A stretch of 64,000 nucleotides of DNA from Aeromonas sp. FDAARGOS 1405 (GTDB lineage: Bacteria > Pseudomonadota > Gammaproteobacteria > Enterobacterales > Aeromonadaceae), in NCBI RefSeq assembly GCF_019048265.1, contig NZ_CP077311.1:3977001-4041000 (forward strand), read 5' to 3'. Below the pieces are notes generated by a model. It did no database searches, was not told the origin of the DNA, and saw nothing but the letters and a program-made list of their open reading frames with translations. A program made the position numbers and the translations under genes. Below, in pieces: positions 19,123-27,910 of the stretch (the first letter of the stretch is position 1; the number at the start of each line of letters is the position of its first letter).

Positions 19123-20703
19123 TTACGCGGTGGCCAGCGCTGGCCGCGCTTTGGCCTTTTTCAGGTGATAGCTGGTAAAGAGCACAAACCAGAGGGCACT
19201 GACACTGAAACCGGCCAGGCTGGAGTGCATCAAGCCCATCGCCAGGTAACCGATGGCCGCACCGAAGGCGATGGCCAGTGCATAGGGCAGCTGGGTCATC
19301 ACGTGATCGATGTGATGGCAACCGGCACCGGTGGCAGAGAGGATGCTGGTGCTGGAGATGGGTGAGCTGTGATCCCCGAACACCGAGCCAGCCAGTACCG
19401 CGGCCAGCATCGGCAACATCAGGCTGATGTCGCTGGCGGCAGCCATGTCGCCGGCCAGTGGCAGCATGATGCCGAAGGTTCCCCAGCTGGTGCCGGTGGC
19501 AAACGCCATAGCACAGGAGAGGATAAAGACCACGGCAGGCAGCACTTCGATCGGCAGGTTGCCGTTAGCCAGCGAAGCCAGGTACTTGCCAGTCTCCACG
19601 TCGCGCACCACGGCACCTATGGTCCAGGCGAACAGCAGGATGTTGATGGCTGGCAGCATGGCCATGACGCCTTGTGGCGCGGCCTTGATCCAGTTCTTGG
19701 CACCCAGCTTCAGACGCATCGCCAGACCGATGGAGACCACCAGACTGCACAGGGCACCGTAGACCAGCGAAGAGCCGACGTTGGTGTTTTCGAACGAGCC
19801 GAGCACGCTGAACGGCAGCCCTTTCTCGCTCAGCACCGCAGCACCGGAATCAATCATGAAATAGATGGTGGCCGCAGTCAGGGTCAGGATCGGCAATACC
19901 ATGTCGATCATGCCGCCGTTGCTCTCTTCCGGGCTCTCCATATCCAGACCGATGGGGCGGCCCTTAGACTCATCCCACAGCTTGCCTTCCAGCGCCCACG
20001 CTTCGTGTTGACGCATCGGGCCGATATCGAGCTGACAGGCGATCACCACCAGCACCATGATCAGGGTGAAGACGGCGTAAAGGTTCATCGGGATCATCTC
20101 GACAAACGCCGCGATGGGGCTCTGTTCGGTCAGACCGTGTGCCGCCATGATGCCGCCAACAAGCGCGATGATATAAGCGCCCCAGGAGGAGATGGGCATC
20201 AGCACGCAGACCGGCGCCGCGGTAGAGTCAAGCAGATAGGCCAGTTTGGCACGGGAAATCTGGAAGCGGTCGGTGACCGGACGGCAGATGGCCCCCACCG
20301 ACAGGCTGTGGAAGAAGTCATCGATAAAGAAGGCAAACACCATCATACCGGTCAGCGCTTTGGCGCCCTTGCGGGTCTTGGCACGACGCTCGGCCCACTC
20401 GGCAAAGGCACGGGTCGCCCCGGAGACGCTCATCAGGCTGATGAGGCCGCCCAGCAGCAGCATGAACAGGATCATGTTGACGTTGTCACGATTGAGCGCA
20501 CCATCGACCCAGAAGATCTTGAGCACGGTATTCAACATGTAATGCAGGGATTCGAGGGGCGAAAACTGATTGAGCAGCAAACTGCCGGTGACGATGCCCA
20601 CACCAAGGGACAGCAGCACGCGGCGGGTCAGGATCGCCAACGCGACAGCCAACAGGGGGGGAAGAACGGACCAACCGGAGTCGGCGAAATGACTAATGTC
20701 CAT
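19123..20703 (-). CDS. lysW: NhaC-family transporter, probable lysine transporter LysW
   Basis: A 526-residue inner-membrane protein with about 11-12 hydrophobic helices. Typical NhaC-superfamily segments are FIDDFFHSLSVG, LDSTAAPVCVLMPISSWG, and FATGTSWGTFGIMLPLAGD with GSVFGDHSSPISSTSILSAT near the end. The family exchanges sodium or protons for small molecules. The start at 20703 (MDISHF) has aaagaga at suitable distance; a longer frame to 20880 runs through the leader RNA and is rejected. The leader contains a lysine riboswitch, which in gammaproteobacteria marks the LysW subgroup predicted to move lysine. Direction of transport is not determined; a riboswitch that represses at high lysine would fit uptake. 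Confidence 0.85.
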   Translation of the reverse strand: MDISHFADSGWSVLPPLLAVALAILTRRVLLSLGVGIVTGSLLLNQFSPLESLHYMLNTVLKIFWVDGALNRDNVNMILFMLLLGGLISLMSVSGATRAFAEWAERRAKTRKGAKALTGMMVFAFFIDDFFHSLSVGAICRPVTDRFQISRAKLAYLLDSTAAPVCVLMPISSWGAYIIALVGGIMAAHGLTEQSPIAAFVEMIPMNLYAVFTLIMVLVVIACQLDIGPMRQHEAWALEGKLWDESKGRPIGLDMESPEESNGGMIDMVLPILTLTAATIYFMIDSGAAVLSEKGLPFSVLGSFENTNVGSSLVYGALCSLVVSIGLAMRLKLGAKNWIKAAPQGVMAMLPAINILLFAWTIGAVVRDVETGKYLASLANGNLPIEVLPAVVFILSCAMAFATGTSWGTFGIMLPLAGDMAAASDISLMLPMLAAVLAGSVFGDHSSPISSTSILSATGAGCHHIDHVMTQLPYALAIAFGAAIGYLAMGLMHSSLAGFSVSALWFVLFTSYHLKKAKARPALATA

Positions 20704-20789
20704 GATCTCTTTGCACCTAAAGATTACAGGTGGAGATCTACCGAGAGGATCTAAAGAAACAAAACCTATAGGGAGGTAATACTCCTCAG

Positions 20790-20963
20790 CCCCTTCAGGT
20801 AGCGCTCCATAGTGGATGACTATGGCAGTCCTGCACCTATTAGATGCAGAACCAGCAGCCCGGTATGATGGCCTGGCCACTTCGGCGCTGACTCCTTTCC
20901 TTGTGCATCACAGGCATCACCCTCCGCACAAATACTCATAGGCAGCGCGCCTCTACTTAAAGG
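20790..20963 (-). promoter_or_regulatory. Lysine riboswitch (L box) in the leader of lysW
   Basis: Read on the minus strand, the leader holds the conserved L-box blocks in order: AGAGGCGCGCTGCC, ATGAGTA, GGAGGGTGATGCC, GGAG-CAGCGCCGAAG, CCGGGCTGCTGG, and GGACTGCCATAG followed by CTATGGAGCGCTACC. The P1 helix forms between cctttaagtag (20963-20953) and ctacctgaagg (20802-20792) with one wobble and one mismatch. Between the aptamer and the start codon (20704-20789) lie alternative hairpins gagg-agtatta-cctc and agatc-gatct, and the Shine-Dalgarno, so control is probably at translation or by a non-canonical terminator. Confidence 0.9.
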
Positions 20964-21265
20964 TATTCGATGCACATTTTATCGAGATGGTAGCTTATAG
21001 CAAGTTTTTTGATTAAATAGTCATGATAAACAGACCTGGGTCGTAAAATGGTAGTCAAATGATGCAACAACGCCAGCTTTGACGATATTTTCACCCACTG
21101 CGGCTTCATTGGCATCCAATCACCAAGCCTATTGCTGGCCATATTAAATCTCTGTATTGATGTTCCCCACAGACATTATATTTAACCCGGCTTGACTTAT
21201 TTAAATCACCAAGCAAGAATCAGCTGGAACATAATATTTTTCTCTGACTCGACGTGGTAACTCCT
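20964..21265. other. A+T-rich intergenic region between the riboswitch and hns
   Basis: About 300 bases, A+T rich compared with its surroundings, holding the divergent promoters of lysW and hns. TTGACT at 21193 and several AT tracts (ttaaat, aataatat) are present. No gene is seen. Such a tract upstream of hns fits H-NS autoregulation. Confidence 0.5.
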
Positions 21266-21670
21266 ATGAATGAATTTTTAAAGGTACTGCTTAATATCCG
21301 CAGTCTGCGTGCCACCTGCCGCGAACTTTCTCTGGAACAACTGGAAGAGGCGCTGGATAAACTCTCCACTATCGTAGCTGAGCGCCAGCAAGACGAAGCT
21401 GCCGCCCGTCAAGCTCGCGAAGAACATCAGCGAAAAATCAACGAATATAGCGAAATGCTGAAAGCTGCCGGCATAGACCCAGCCGAGCTGGTCAATGCCG
21501 TTGCAACAACATCTGGCAAGACCGAAAAAACAAAGCGAGCACCACGGCCAGCCAAATACCGCTATCAGGATAATGGCGTAGAGAAAACATGGACGGGCCA
21601 AGGCCGTATGCCTTCGGCTATTGCCAGCGCAGTGGCAGCAGGCAAATCACTGGAAGACTTTGCTATCTGA
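21266..21670 (+). CDS. hns: H-NS family nucleoid-associated protein
   Basis: A 134-residue DNA-binding protein that oligomerises on A+T-rich DNA and silences transcription. The N-terminal half is a coiled coil (MNEFLKVLLNIRSLRA through EEHQRKINEYSEML), and the C-terminal domain contains the minor-groove motif TWTGQGRMP with QGR at the AT-hook-like loop. E. coli H-NS has 137 residues. The ATG at 21266 matches the family start; a GTG four codons earlier is possible but not supported. The Shine-Dalgarno (gtggtaa) is weak. Confidence 0.95.
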   Translation: MNEFLKVLLNIRSLRATCRELSLEQLEEALDKLSTIVAERQQDEAAARQAREEHQRKINEYSEMLKAAGIDPAELVNAVATTSGKTEKTKRAPRPAKYRYQDNGVEKTWTGQGRMPSAIASAVAAGKSLEDFAI

Positions 21671-21690
21671 TCTCAATCTCGTTGCTAATA

Positions 21691-21719
21691 AAAAACCTCG
21701 CCAAGGCGAGGTTTTTTAT
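21691..21719. terminator. Terminator between hns and the cobalamin adenosyltransferase
   Basis: Stem cctcgcc (21696-21702) with ggcgagg (21705-21711) extended by AAAAA and TTTTTT, serving convergent genes. Confidence 0.85.
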
Positions 21720-21751
21720 TAGCGCTTAAATGTGAAATGTCAGATAGCCGA

Positions 21752-22315
21752 TTACGGGCGATCTGCTGCCTTGACCCACAGCACTTCACGCCCCCCTGCC
21801 ATGCAGATGAGATAGCGGGCAACGGTAAAGAACCAGTCACTCATCCGGTTCAGATAGGGCAGGACCTCGGGGTTGACACGCTCTTCCCGGCTCAATGTCA
21901 GCAGCAAGCGCTCGCAATGACGCACCAGAGTACGCACCACATGCGCTTGCGCCGCGGCACGGGAACCACCCGGCAATATAAATTGGCGCAGCGGTGGCAA
22001 TGACTCGCTATAACGATCTATCTGCTGTTCAAGGCGAGTGGTCCAGGCGGCATTAACTTGCCAAATTGCTTCATTCTGGGCATCGCTGGAGAATGCCAAC
22101 TCCCCCCCCAGATCAAACAGCTCTTGTTGCAACAGCAGTAAATCAGCCAATAAGCCGACCTCTTGCGACGGGATGTCACAAATTAGCAAGCCAATATGGG
22201 AGTTGAGCTCATCGATATAACCGTAGGTCTCGACCCGCAAATGATCCTTGGGCAATGGGATACCATCGGCCAGCCGGGTCATGCCTTTGTCGCCCTGCCT
22301 CGTATATATTCTCAT
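21752..22315 (-). CDS. ATP:cob(I)alamin adenosyltransferase, PduO type
   Basis: Transfers the adenosyl group of ATP to cob(I)alamin to give the coenzyme form of B12. The 187 residues carry the N-terminal TRQGDKGMT nucleotide loop, RVETYGYIDELNSHIG, LPGGSRAAAQAHVVRTLVRHCER and the C-terminal YLNRMSDWFFTVAR. The start overlaps the stop of the DUF3820 gene by four bases (ATGA), making it the last gene of a queE-DUF3820-adenosyltransferase run. No other B12 genes are present in the window. Confidence 0.94.
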   Translation of the reverse strand: MRIYTRQGDKGMTRLADGIPLPKDHLRVETYGYIDELNSHIGLLICDIPSQEVGLLADLLLLQQELFDLGGELAFSSDAQNEAIWQVNAAWTTRLEQQIDRYSESLPPLRQFILPGGSRAAAQAHVVRTLVRHCERLLLTLSREERVNPEVLPYLNRMSDWFFTVARYLICMAGGREVLWVKAADRP

Positions 22316-22542
22316 ACCGACATCCTGTTAATAATGGGAATAATCATGGACTCGAGCCCATTGAGTTTGATTTCATAAGCCAGTGCCAGTGTCTGGCCCA
22401 ATTTACCCGCCGGAAAACCGCTGCGCGCCATCCACACCAGATAGGGCTCGGGAATATCGATGATACGCCGCCCCTGATATTTACCGTAAGGCATCTTGTT
22501 GGTCAGGGTCAGCAGTACCTGTTCGTCGGATAGCCAATCCAT
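22312..22542 (-). CDS. DUF3820 family small protein
   Basis: A 76-residue protein whose core MPYGKYQGRRIIDIPEPYLVWMARSGFPAGKLG is the DUF3820 signature (labelled in Pfam as putative quorum-sensing-regulated virulence factor). The start at 22542 is one base after the queE stop; a longer frame into queE is rejected because the family begins near here. It resembles the small exonuclease-associated folds with a conserved PYGKY motif, but no activity is established. Confidence 0.8.
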   Translation of the reverse strand: MDWLSDEQVLLTLTNKMPYGKYQGRRIIDIPEPYLVWMARSGFPAGKLGQTLALAYEIKLNGLESMIIPIINRMSV

Positions 22543-22543
22543 A

Positions 22544-23215
22544 TTAATCGATATCCAGATATTTATGAGTCTGGATTGAGAGTCGCCAGTTACGCGCGAT
22601 ACAGGTATCCATCGCCAATTGGGTGGCCCTTGGCTTCTGGCTGATCGGCTGCAAGGCAATGACCACGTCCGGGCGCAGAGTTGCGGTCGCGAGCAGCGCA
22701 TCCAGCTCTTCAATATGGTGCTCGGTCGCCACCGGATGCTTGATCTCGTTGGCCCGCTCCAGCGCCGAGACCAGCACAGGCAGCCCCCCTTTCATGCCAA
22801 TTTTGGGGGAGACGGTCACCCAGGTCTGCTCATGGGTCTTGATCTCGCTGGTGCCACTGGTTTCAATCTGCACCTGATAACCCGCCGCCAGCAGGGCTGA
22901 CGAGAGTTCGTGCAGATCGTAGAGGCAGGGCTCGCCACCGGTGATCACCACATGGCGCGCCTGATAACCCAGGTCGGTAAAGCTCTTGATAATCTGCGCG
23001 GTGCTAAGTTGGCTCCAACAATCGGATTCGTTGGAGCGATCCAGCACCGCCGCCTTGCCCACTTCACGAGCCGGATCAACAACCCAGGTATGACGGGTAT
23101 CGCACCAGGGGCAGCCCACCGGGCAACCCTGCAGGCGAACAAAGATGGCGGGCAGGCCGGTAAAGATGCCCTCCCCCTGGATGGTCTGGAAAATCTCGTT
23201 GATTGGGTAGTGCAT
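22544..23215 (-). CDS. queE: 7-carboxy-7-deazaguanine synthase
   Basis: Radical-SAM enzyme converting 6-carboxytetrahydropterin to CDG in queuosine (and preQ0) biosynthesis. The 223 residues start MHYPINEIFQTIQGEG, as in E. coli. The iron-sulphur cysteines are in CPVGCPWC (CX3CX2C) near residues 31-38, followed by VVITGGEPCLYDL and VSPKIGMKGG. An upstream GTG (MIEMHYP) is possible but unsupported. It lies 61 bases after queC on the same strand. Confidence 0.95.
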   Translation of the reverse strand: MHYPINEIFQTIQGEGIFTGLPAIFVRLQGCPVGCPWCDTRHTWVVDPAREVGKAAVLDRSNESDCWSQLSTAQIIKSFTDLGYQARHVVITGGEPCLYDLHELSSALLAAGYQVQIETSGTSEIKTHEQTWVTVSPKIGMKGGLPVLVSALERANEIKHPVATEHHIEELDALLATATLRPDVVIALQPISQKPRATQLAMDTCIARNWRLSIQTHKYLDID

Positions 23216-23276
23216 CTCGATCACGGCTTGTTGCAAAAGTCGCGGATTATACCCCAAGCCACGGCAAGACGCAGGC

Positions 23277-23984
23277 TCACTCTGCGCTTTTCTCACCCAG
23301 CCCGGTTTTCTCAAACAGTCTGGCCATGATGCCCGCCTTGTCGGCCAGATAGTTGTTCAGGCCGCGACTGCGCAGTTCACACGCAGGACACGTGCCGCAA
23401 CCGTCACCGGCAATGCCGTTGTAGCAGGTCAGGGTCTGCTGGCGCACAGTGTCGAGGTGACCATAATGATCCGCCAGTGCCCAGGTCTCGGCCTTGTCGA
23501 GCCACATCAGGGGAGTTTCAAAACGGATGCCGCGATCCAGCCCCAGCGACACCGCCTGATTGAGGGCCTTGACGAACTCGTCACGGCAATCGGGATAGCC
23601 GGAGAAGTCGGTCTCGCACACACCTGTGATCACCGCTTCGGCGCCCACCTGATAGGCATAGATGGAGGCCAGGGTCAGGAACAGGATATTGCGGCCCGGT
23701 ACGAAGGTGTTGGGCAGCCCGTTATCCTGCAGCTCGCAGCTGACAGGAATGTCGTCACGAGTCAGGGCAGAGACCGCCAGCTCATTGAGCAGCGTTACAT
23801 CCATCACCTTGTGGGCGGCAATCCCCAGTGCACAGCCCAGACGGCGCGCGGTGTCGATCTCTTCCCGATGGCGCTGGCCATAGTCGAAGGTGATGGCGTG
23901 CACTTCATCATACCGGGCCAATGCCTGCACCAGACAAGTAGTACTGTCCTGACCGCCGCTGAAAACCACGACTGCTTTTTTCAT
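23277..23984 (-). CDS. queC: 7-cyano-7-deazaguanine synthase
   Basis: ATP-dependent synthesis of preQ0 from CDG and ammonia, the step after QueE. The 235 residues show the PP-loop [12 protein letters not shown] at residues 6-17, [28 protein letters not shown] and the zinc site [10 protein letters not shown] near the C-terminus. The start at 23984 has aaggag at good spacing; the longer frame to 24101 runs into the DTW-domain gene. Confidence 0.97.
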   Translation of the reverse strand: MKKAVVVFSGGQDSTTCLVQALARYDEVHAITFDYGQRHREEIDTARRLGCALGIAAHKVMDVTLLNELAVSALTRDDIPVSCELQDNGLPNTFVPGRNILFLTLASIYAYQVGAEAVITGVCETDFSGYPDCRDEFVKALNQAVSLGLDRGIRFETPLMWLDKAETWALADHYGHLDTVRQQTLTCYNGIAGDGCGTCPACELRSRGLNNYLADKAGIMARLFEKTGLGEKSAE

Positions 23985-24004
23985 CTTGATAACTCCTTGA
24001 ATTG

Positions 24005-24706
24005 TCACGCGCGGCGGCCTTCGGCAAAGTCCTGCCACTGGGTATTCAACCGATTGAACAGGGTCAGCAAGGGCGCATAGCGCTCCAGCCTCCCCTCCCA
24101 TCGGGACAAGAGGTGATAGCCCGCCTCTATGGTAGAGAGGGCATCGGGAAAGGGTTTCTTGCGAATGGCATATTGACCGGCAATGGCACCAATGCCGATG
24201 CGGGGCAAGCGGGCCAGTGTCGGGTTGCTCTGCAACATGCGATAGGCTTTACGCCAGGTGCCGTCAAGCAAGATAAAGGCGATGGACGTTTTGCCAGAGG
24301 GTTCACTCTCCAGCTGTTGGCGAAGATCGGTCAGCGAAATGGCATCCTCATCCGGCCAGAGTAGATAGCTGCGACGGGAAGGATCTGCAAGCAACCCATC
24401 GAGCCACTCATCGCGGGAAAAGTCCTCCCCCACATGGATCTCGCACTGTTGCAAAGAGGCTGCCAGCAGCGCTGCAGTCCCCTTGGGATGTGCCACCTCG
24501 TTGGGGTGCTGCAAGATATAGAGGGGCGTGTGATTGTCAACCGGCACAATATAATCGCACAGGCAGGCTTTGAGGGCTCGGGTGCAACGTGTACAGTATC
24601 GACTGTTCTTGTCGTTGGACTGTTTCATGTTGTCAGACAAATCTGGATTGCTCTGGGTTATCACGCTCTCTCTCACCAGCTTGCTACTCTTCTTTACCGT
24701 ACCCAA
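24005..24706 (-). CDS. tapT: DTW-domain tRNA-uridine aminocarboxypropyltransferase
   Basis: Predicted to form acp3U in tRNA using S-adenosylmethionine, as shown for E. coli TapT (YfiP). An N-terminal zinc-like cluster [13 protein letters not shown] is followed by [14 protein letters not shown], and by [13 protein letters not shown], in which DGTW is the family signature, then [16 protein letters not shown]. Two starts are possible: TTG at 24706 with aaggaga nine bases upstream (233 residues), or ATG at 24628 (207 residues, no Shine-Dalgarno) matching the family length better. The first would overlap the divergent rhombosortase gene by 80 bases. Confidence 0.85.
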   Translation of the reverse strand: MGTVKKSSKLVRESVITQSNPDLSDNMKQSNDKNSRYCTRCTRALKACLCDYIVPVDNHTPLYILQHPNEVAHPKGTAALLAASLQQCEIHVGEDFSRDEWLDGLLADPSRRSYLLWPDEDAISLTDLRQQLESEPSGKTSIAFILLDGTWRKAYRMLQSNPTLARLPRIGIGAIAGQYAIRKKPFPDALSTIEAGYHLLSRWEGRLERYAPLLTLFNRLNTQWQDFAEGRRA

Positions 24707-25220
24707 TCTTCAGTTCTCCTTCGATCGGCCCTTGATCGCCGGGGGCGAAGGGTGGCGGATCATAACAGGCAATCTGGCTCATACCAATCTGTGGCACCTG
24801 CTGCTCAATCTGGGGGGCCTCGCCATCCTCTATAGCCTGTTTCGCGACTATCTGGGTGGGGCTCGCCTGCCGCTGCTGATGTTGCTGCTCTGGTTGGCAG
24901 TGGGCTTGGGGATCTGGTGGTGGTGCCCGCAGACCCAGTGGTACATGGGACTATCCGGCTCGCTGCATGGCCTGTTTGTCTGGGGGGCAATGCAGGATAT
25001 CCGCCACGGGCGCCGCACATCGGGCTGGCTGATGCTGGCAGGGATGGGGCTCAAGCTGGCGATGGACTTCTATAATGCAGGAGAGAGTCCGATCTCCACT
25101 CTGATCAATGCCAGGGTACACATCGGCTCTCATCTTATCGGGGCCGGTGCAGGCCTGTTGCTCGGCCTGCACCGTGTATCACTGAGTGAGCCTGTTACGC
25201 ACCAGCCAGCTCGGCATTGA
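24627..25220 (+). CDS. rrtA: Rhombosortase (rhomboid-family intramembrane protease)
   Basis: A 197-residue polytopic membrane serine protease of the rhombosortase branch, which processes proteins carrying a C-terminal GlyGly-CTERM anchor before surface display. About six helices are visible. The rhomboid core shows [20 protein letters not shown], the catalytic serine in [10 protein letters not shown] and the histidine in [12 protein letters not shown]. The ATG at 24627 shares the CATG with one candidate start of the divergent tapT; a TTG at 24570 is an alternative. Its stop overlaps convergent pyrF by 26 bases. No GlyGly-CTERM substrate was seen in the window. Confidence 0.87.
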   Translation: MLSDKSGLLWVITLSLTSLLLFFTVPNLQFSFDRPLIAGGEGWRIITGNLAHTNLWHLLLNLGGLAILYSLFRDYLGGARLPLLMLLLWLAVGLGIWWWCPQTQWYMGLSGSLHGLFVWGAMQDIRHGRRTSGWLMLAGMGLKLAMDFYNAGESPISTLINARVHIGSHLIGAGAGLLLGLHRVSLSEPVTHQPARH

Positions 25221-25896
25221 TGCTGACCAGCATAGCGGCCGGATCGGCAGCTTGCGTGATGGGGCGACCGATAACCAGATAATCGGACCCCGCCTCGACC
25301 GCCGCTTTCGGTGTCATCACCCGGCGCTGATCCCCGGCCGCTGAACCGGTCGGGCGAATACCCGGGGTCACCAGCTTGAACTCATCACCCAGCAAGGCTT
25401 TAAGCTCATGGGCCTCGTTGGCAGAGCAGACAACCCCATCCAAGCCGGATGCCTTGGTCAAGGTAGCCAGCCGGATCACCTGCTCGGCAGGGCTTACATC
25501 CAGACCAAGAGGGATCATGTCGGACTGCTCCATGCTGGTCAGCACGGTCACGCCGATAAGCAGGGGGGCCTTGTCGCCATAAGGCAGTAGCGCCTCTTTG
25601 GCGGCACGCATCATCCGCTCACCACCACTGGCATGCACGTTGACCATCCAGACACCGAGCTCGGCACTGGCTGCCACGGCTTTGGCAACGGTATTGGGAA
25701 TATCGTGAAACTTCAGATCCAGAAAGACATCGAATCCCTTGGCCACCAGCTGGCGTACAAACTGCGGGCCAAACAGGGTAAACATCTCCTTGCCTACCTT
25801 GAGACGGCACTGGGCCGGAGAGATACGTTCAACGAACGCTAAGGCATCTGCCTCGTGCTGATAATCCAGCGCTACCAGTACTTTGGGATCTTGCAT
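25195..25896 (-). CDS. pyrF: Orotidine 5'-phosphate decarboxylase
   Basis: Last step of UMP synthesis. The 233 residues show VALDY at the start, the catalytic [21 protein letters not shown], and the phosphate loop TPGIRP with YLVIGRPIT near the end. It follows lapB by 18 bases on the same strand, as in E. coli. Confidence 0.98.
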   Translation of the reverse strand: MQDPKVLVALDYQHEADALAFVERISPAQCRLKVGKEMFTLFGPQFVRQLVAKGFDVFLDLKFHDIPNTVAKAVAASAELGVWMVNVHASGGERMMRAAKEALLPYGDKAPLLIGVTVLTSMEQSDMIPLGLDVSPAEQVIRLATLTKASGLDGVVCSANEAHELKALLGDEFKLVTPGIRPTGSAAGDQRRVMTPKAAVEAGSDYLVIGRPITQAADPAAMLVSINAELAGA

Positions 25897-25914
25897 CTCA
25901 CATCCTATTGCTTG

Positions 25915-27081
25915 TTATTCACCGTCCAGACCACGGATCGGCTTGATGGAACCCCACTGGCGACAAGACGGGCACTGCCAGAACAGCGAGTGAGTGGCAA
26001 AGCCGCACTGCCGACACTTGTGGGTTGACTTGATTTTGATCTGCTCGCCGACCAGCTGTTGCAGAAGCTCGAGGCTCTCCTTGGCAGGCCCCTCCTCCGC
26101 ACTGGCCAGTTGAAAACCCACCAACTGGTAAAAACCTTTCATCGACGGATGACGACGCAGCTGACGCAGCACCAGCGAACGGGCCTGACTCAGGCCATCA
26201 CGCTCTTCAACCAGCTTGGCAAGGGCCAGGGTCACGCTGACACCGGCGTGATCTTCCACTGCCTTCTCAAGCAGCGGGATCAACGCAGGCGTGCGGCCCA
26301 ACTGCTGATAGCACTCGAGCAATTTGGGCATTGCCTCGGAGGCAAAGTCGATATCCTGCTCGAACACCCGCAGCAGCTCCTTGCTGGCCTGCTCATACTC
26401 CCCCTCTGCCATGGCGAGCTCAGCGAGGCGCAAACTAGCCCGGGCACATGCCGGATTGATACTGAGCGCCCGTTTGAGCTTGGCCAGCCCCTCCCCTTTA
26501 TTGCCCTCACGCAGCGCGATCTCGGCTTGTTCACAATAGAAATGGGAGATGGGGTCGGCCAGCTTCTTGCCCTGGAATTTTTGCAGACGAACCGCCACAT
26601 CGATGGCCTTATCCCAATCCCGCAACTGCTGATGGATGATCAACAGCTGTGCCAGCGCCGTCTCTTCATAATCGCTGTCGTCACACAGCTCATTCCAGAG
26701 CGCTTCAGCACGGTCGAGCAGACCGGCAGCAAGAAAGTCGCGAGCCAGCTCCTGCAGAGCAAGCTGGCGCTGCTCCCGGGTCAGCTGGCGGGTTACCAGG
26801 TTCTGGTGGATCTTGATGGCACGATCGACCTCCCCACGCTGGCGAAACAGGTTGCCGAGGGAGAGGTGTGTTTCGATGGTTTCACTGTCCACCTCAAGCA
26901 GCTGGATAAAGAGATCCACCGCCTTGTCGGATTCATCGGACAGCAAATAGTTGAGGCCCGCCACATACTGGCGGGAAAACTGGTTACTCTGTTTTTGGGT
27001 GTCCTGGCGAACACTCCTGCGACCCATGTACCAACCATAACCGGCAGCGATGGGCAACAGCAGGAAAAGCAGTTCAAGCAT
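25915..27081 (-). CDS. lapB: Lipopolysaccharide assembly protein B
   Basis: A 388-residue membrane-anchored TPR protein that, with FtsH, controls LpxC turnover and so LPS synthesis. The N-terminal helix is residues 2-19, followed by about nine TPR repeats (for example ETHLSLGNLFRQRGEVDRAI) and a C-terminal rubredoxin-like zinc knuckle, CRQCGF and CPSCRQW. It follows lapA after nine bases, and this arrangement matches E. coli yciS-yciM. Confidence 0.97.
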   Translation of the reverse strand: MLELLFLLLPIAAGYGWYMGRRSVRQDTQKQSNQFSRQYVAGLNYLLSDESDKAVDLFIQLLEVDSETIETHLSLGNLFRQRGEVDRAIKIHQNLVTRQLTREQRQLALQELARDFLAAGLLDRAEALWNELCDDSDYEETALAQLLIIHQQLRDWDKAIDVAVRLQKFQGKKLADPISHFYCEQAEIALREGNKGEGLAKLKRALSINPACARASLRLAELAMAEGEYEQASKELLRVFEQDIDFASEAMPKLLECYQQLGRTPALIPLLEKAVEDHAGVSVTLALAKLVEERDGLSQARSLVLRQLRRHPSMKGFYQLVGFQLASAEEGPAKESLELLQQLVGEQIKIKSTHKCRQCGFATHSLFWQCPSCRQWGSIKPIRGLDGE

Positions 27082-27090
27082 TGAGGAACA

Positions 27091-27375
27091 TTATTCCTTA
27101 CCCGGTGACCGGGCCAGCTCCAACTCGCGGGATTGACGACGCATGGTGCGGTTGAGGGTGCGGTTTTGCATTTTCAGGCGCAGGAACAGCAGGCCGAATA
27201 CCAGCCAGCCCAGCAAAAAGCCGCCAGCAAAGAAGAAGCCCAACAGCATGGCAAGTGAAAACTCACCCTGAGCAATCAGGTAATTGAACTGAACCAGCTG
27301 GCCATTTTGTGAGCCCAGCGCCAGGGTCAGAACAAACACCAGCACCAGCGGAATGAGGGCCAAAATACGCTTCAT
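27091..27375 (-). CDS. lapA: Lipopolysaccharide assembly protein A
   Basis: A 94-residue inner-membrane protein with two helices, about 5-22 and 42-66 (LAMLLGFFFAGGFLLGWLV), joined by QNGQLVQFNY and followed by a basic cytoplasmic tail. It works with LapB and heads the lapA-lapB-pyrF unit; the Shine-Dalgarno is gggagct. Confidence 0.93.
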   Translation of the reverse strand: MKRILALIPLVLVFVLTLALGSQNGQLVQFNYLIAQGEFSLAMLLGFFFAGGFLLGWLVFGLLFLRLKMQNRTLNRTMRRQSRELELARSPGKE

Positions 27376-27496
27376 AAGAGCTCCCTGTCAGTATCTAATG
27401 AGAGGCTGATTATCCTTAAAATCGCAGGCAGACTCTAGAGTGAATGGGAAAAGAGTTTAAGAAACAAGACGATTGGCACAGGAATCGGTGCCAAAA

Positions 27497-27525
27497 AGAA
27501 AAAAGGCATACCCAAGGTATGCCCA
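27497..27525 (-). terminator. Terminator of ihfB
   Basis: Stem ggcatac (27505-27511) with gtatgcc (27517-27523) followed on the minus strand by six T. Confidence 0.8.
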
Positions 27526-27533
27526 TTTCTGCA

Positions 27534-27818
27534 TTATTCAATGATGTTGACGCGCTCGCGCAACTCTTTGCCAGGTTTGAAGTGCGGGACATATTTCCCG
27601 GTCAGTTCAACCTTGTCCCCAGTCTTGGGGTTGCGGCCCACACGGGGCGCACGATAGTGCAGTGAAAAACTGCCAAATCCGCGGATTTCAATCCGGTCGC
27701 CGTTTTGCAAGGTCGACGCCATCTGCTCAAGGATCTCCTTGATGGCGGCTTCGACATCCTTGGCCGGCATATGCATGCGGCTGGCTGCCAGTTGTTCGAT
27801 GAGATCTGATTTGGTCAT
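27534..27818 (-). CDS. ihfB: Integration host factor beta subunit
   Basis: A 94-residue DNA-bending protein that pairs with Ihf[12 protein letters not shown] opens the dimer helices, and the beta arm contains [20 protein letters not shown] with the intercalating proline in GRNPKTGD. The start at 27818 is that of the family; the frame upstream to 27857 lacks support. It follows rpsA on the same strand, the conserved cmk-rpsA-ihfB order. Confidence 0.97.
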
Positions 27819-27870
27819 AACGTTAAATCTCCTTCCCCGATCACATGCAATATTCATTTTGCCAGGATAA

Positions 27871-27897
27871 AAAAGGGCGGCGCAATGCCGCCCTTTT
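27871..27897 (-). terminator. Terminator after rpsA
   Basis: Seven-bp G+C stem gggcggc (27875-27881) with gccgccc (27887-27893); the minus strand continues into six T. Confidence 0.85.
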
Positions 27898-27910
27898 CTT
27901 GCATCAAGGA

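Noticed and set aside
19369-20754. 461-codon plus-strand frame over the NhaC-family gene
   Set aside because: The product is His/Gln rich with no fold; the minus strand encodes a membrane transporter with riboswitch.
20704-20789. Possible rho-independent terminator in the expression platform of the lysine riboswitch
   Set aside because: Hairpins are short and the T tract is broken, so I did not call a terminator.
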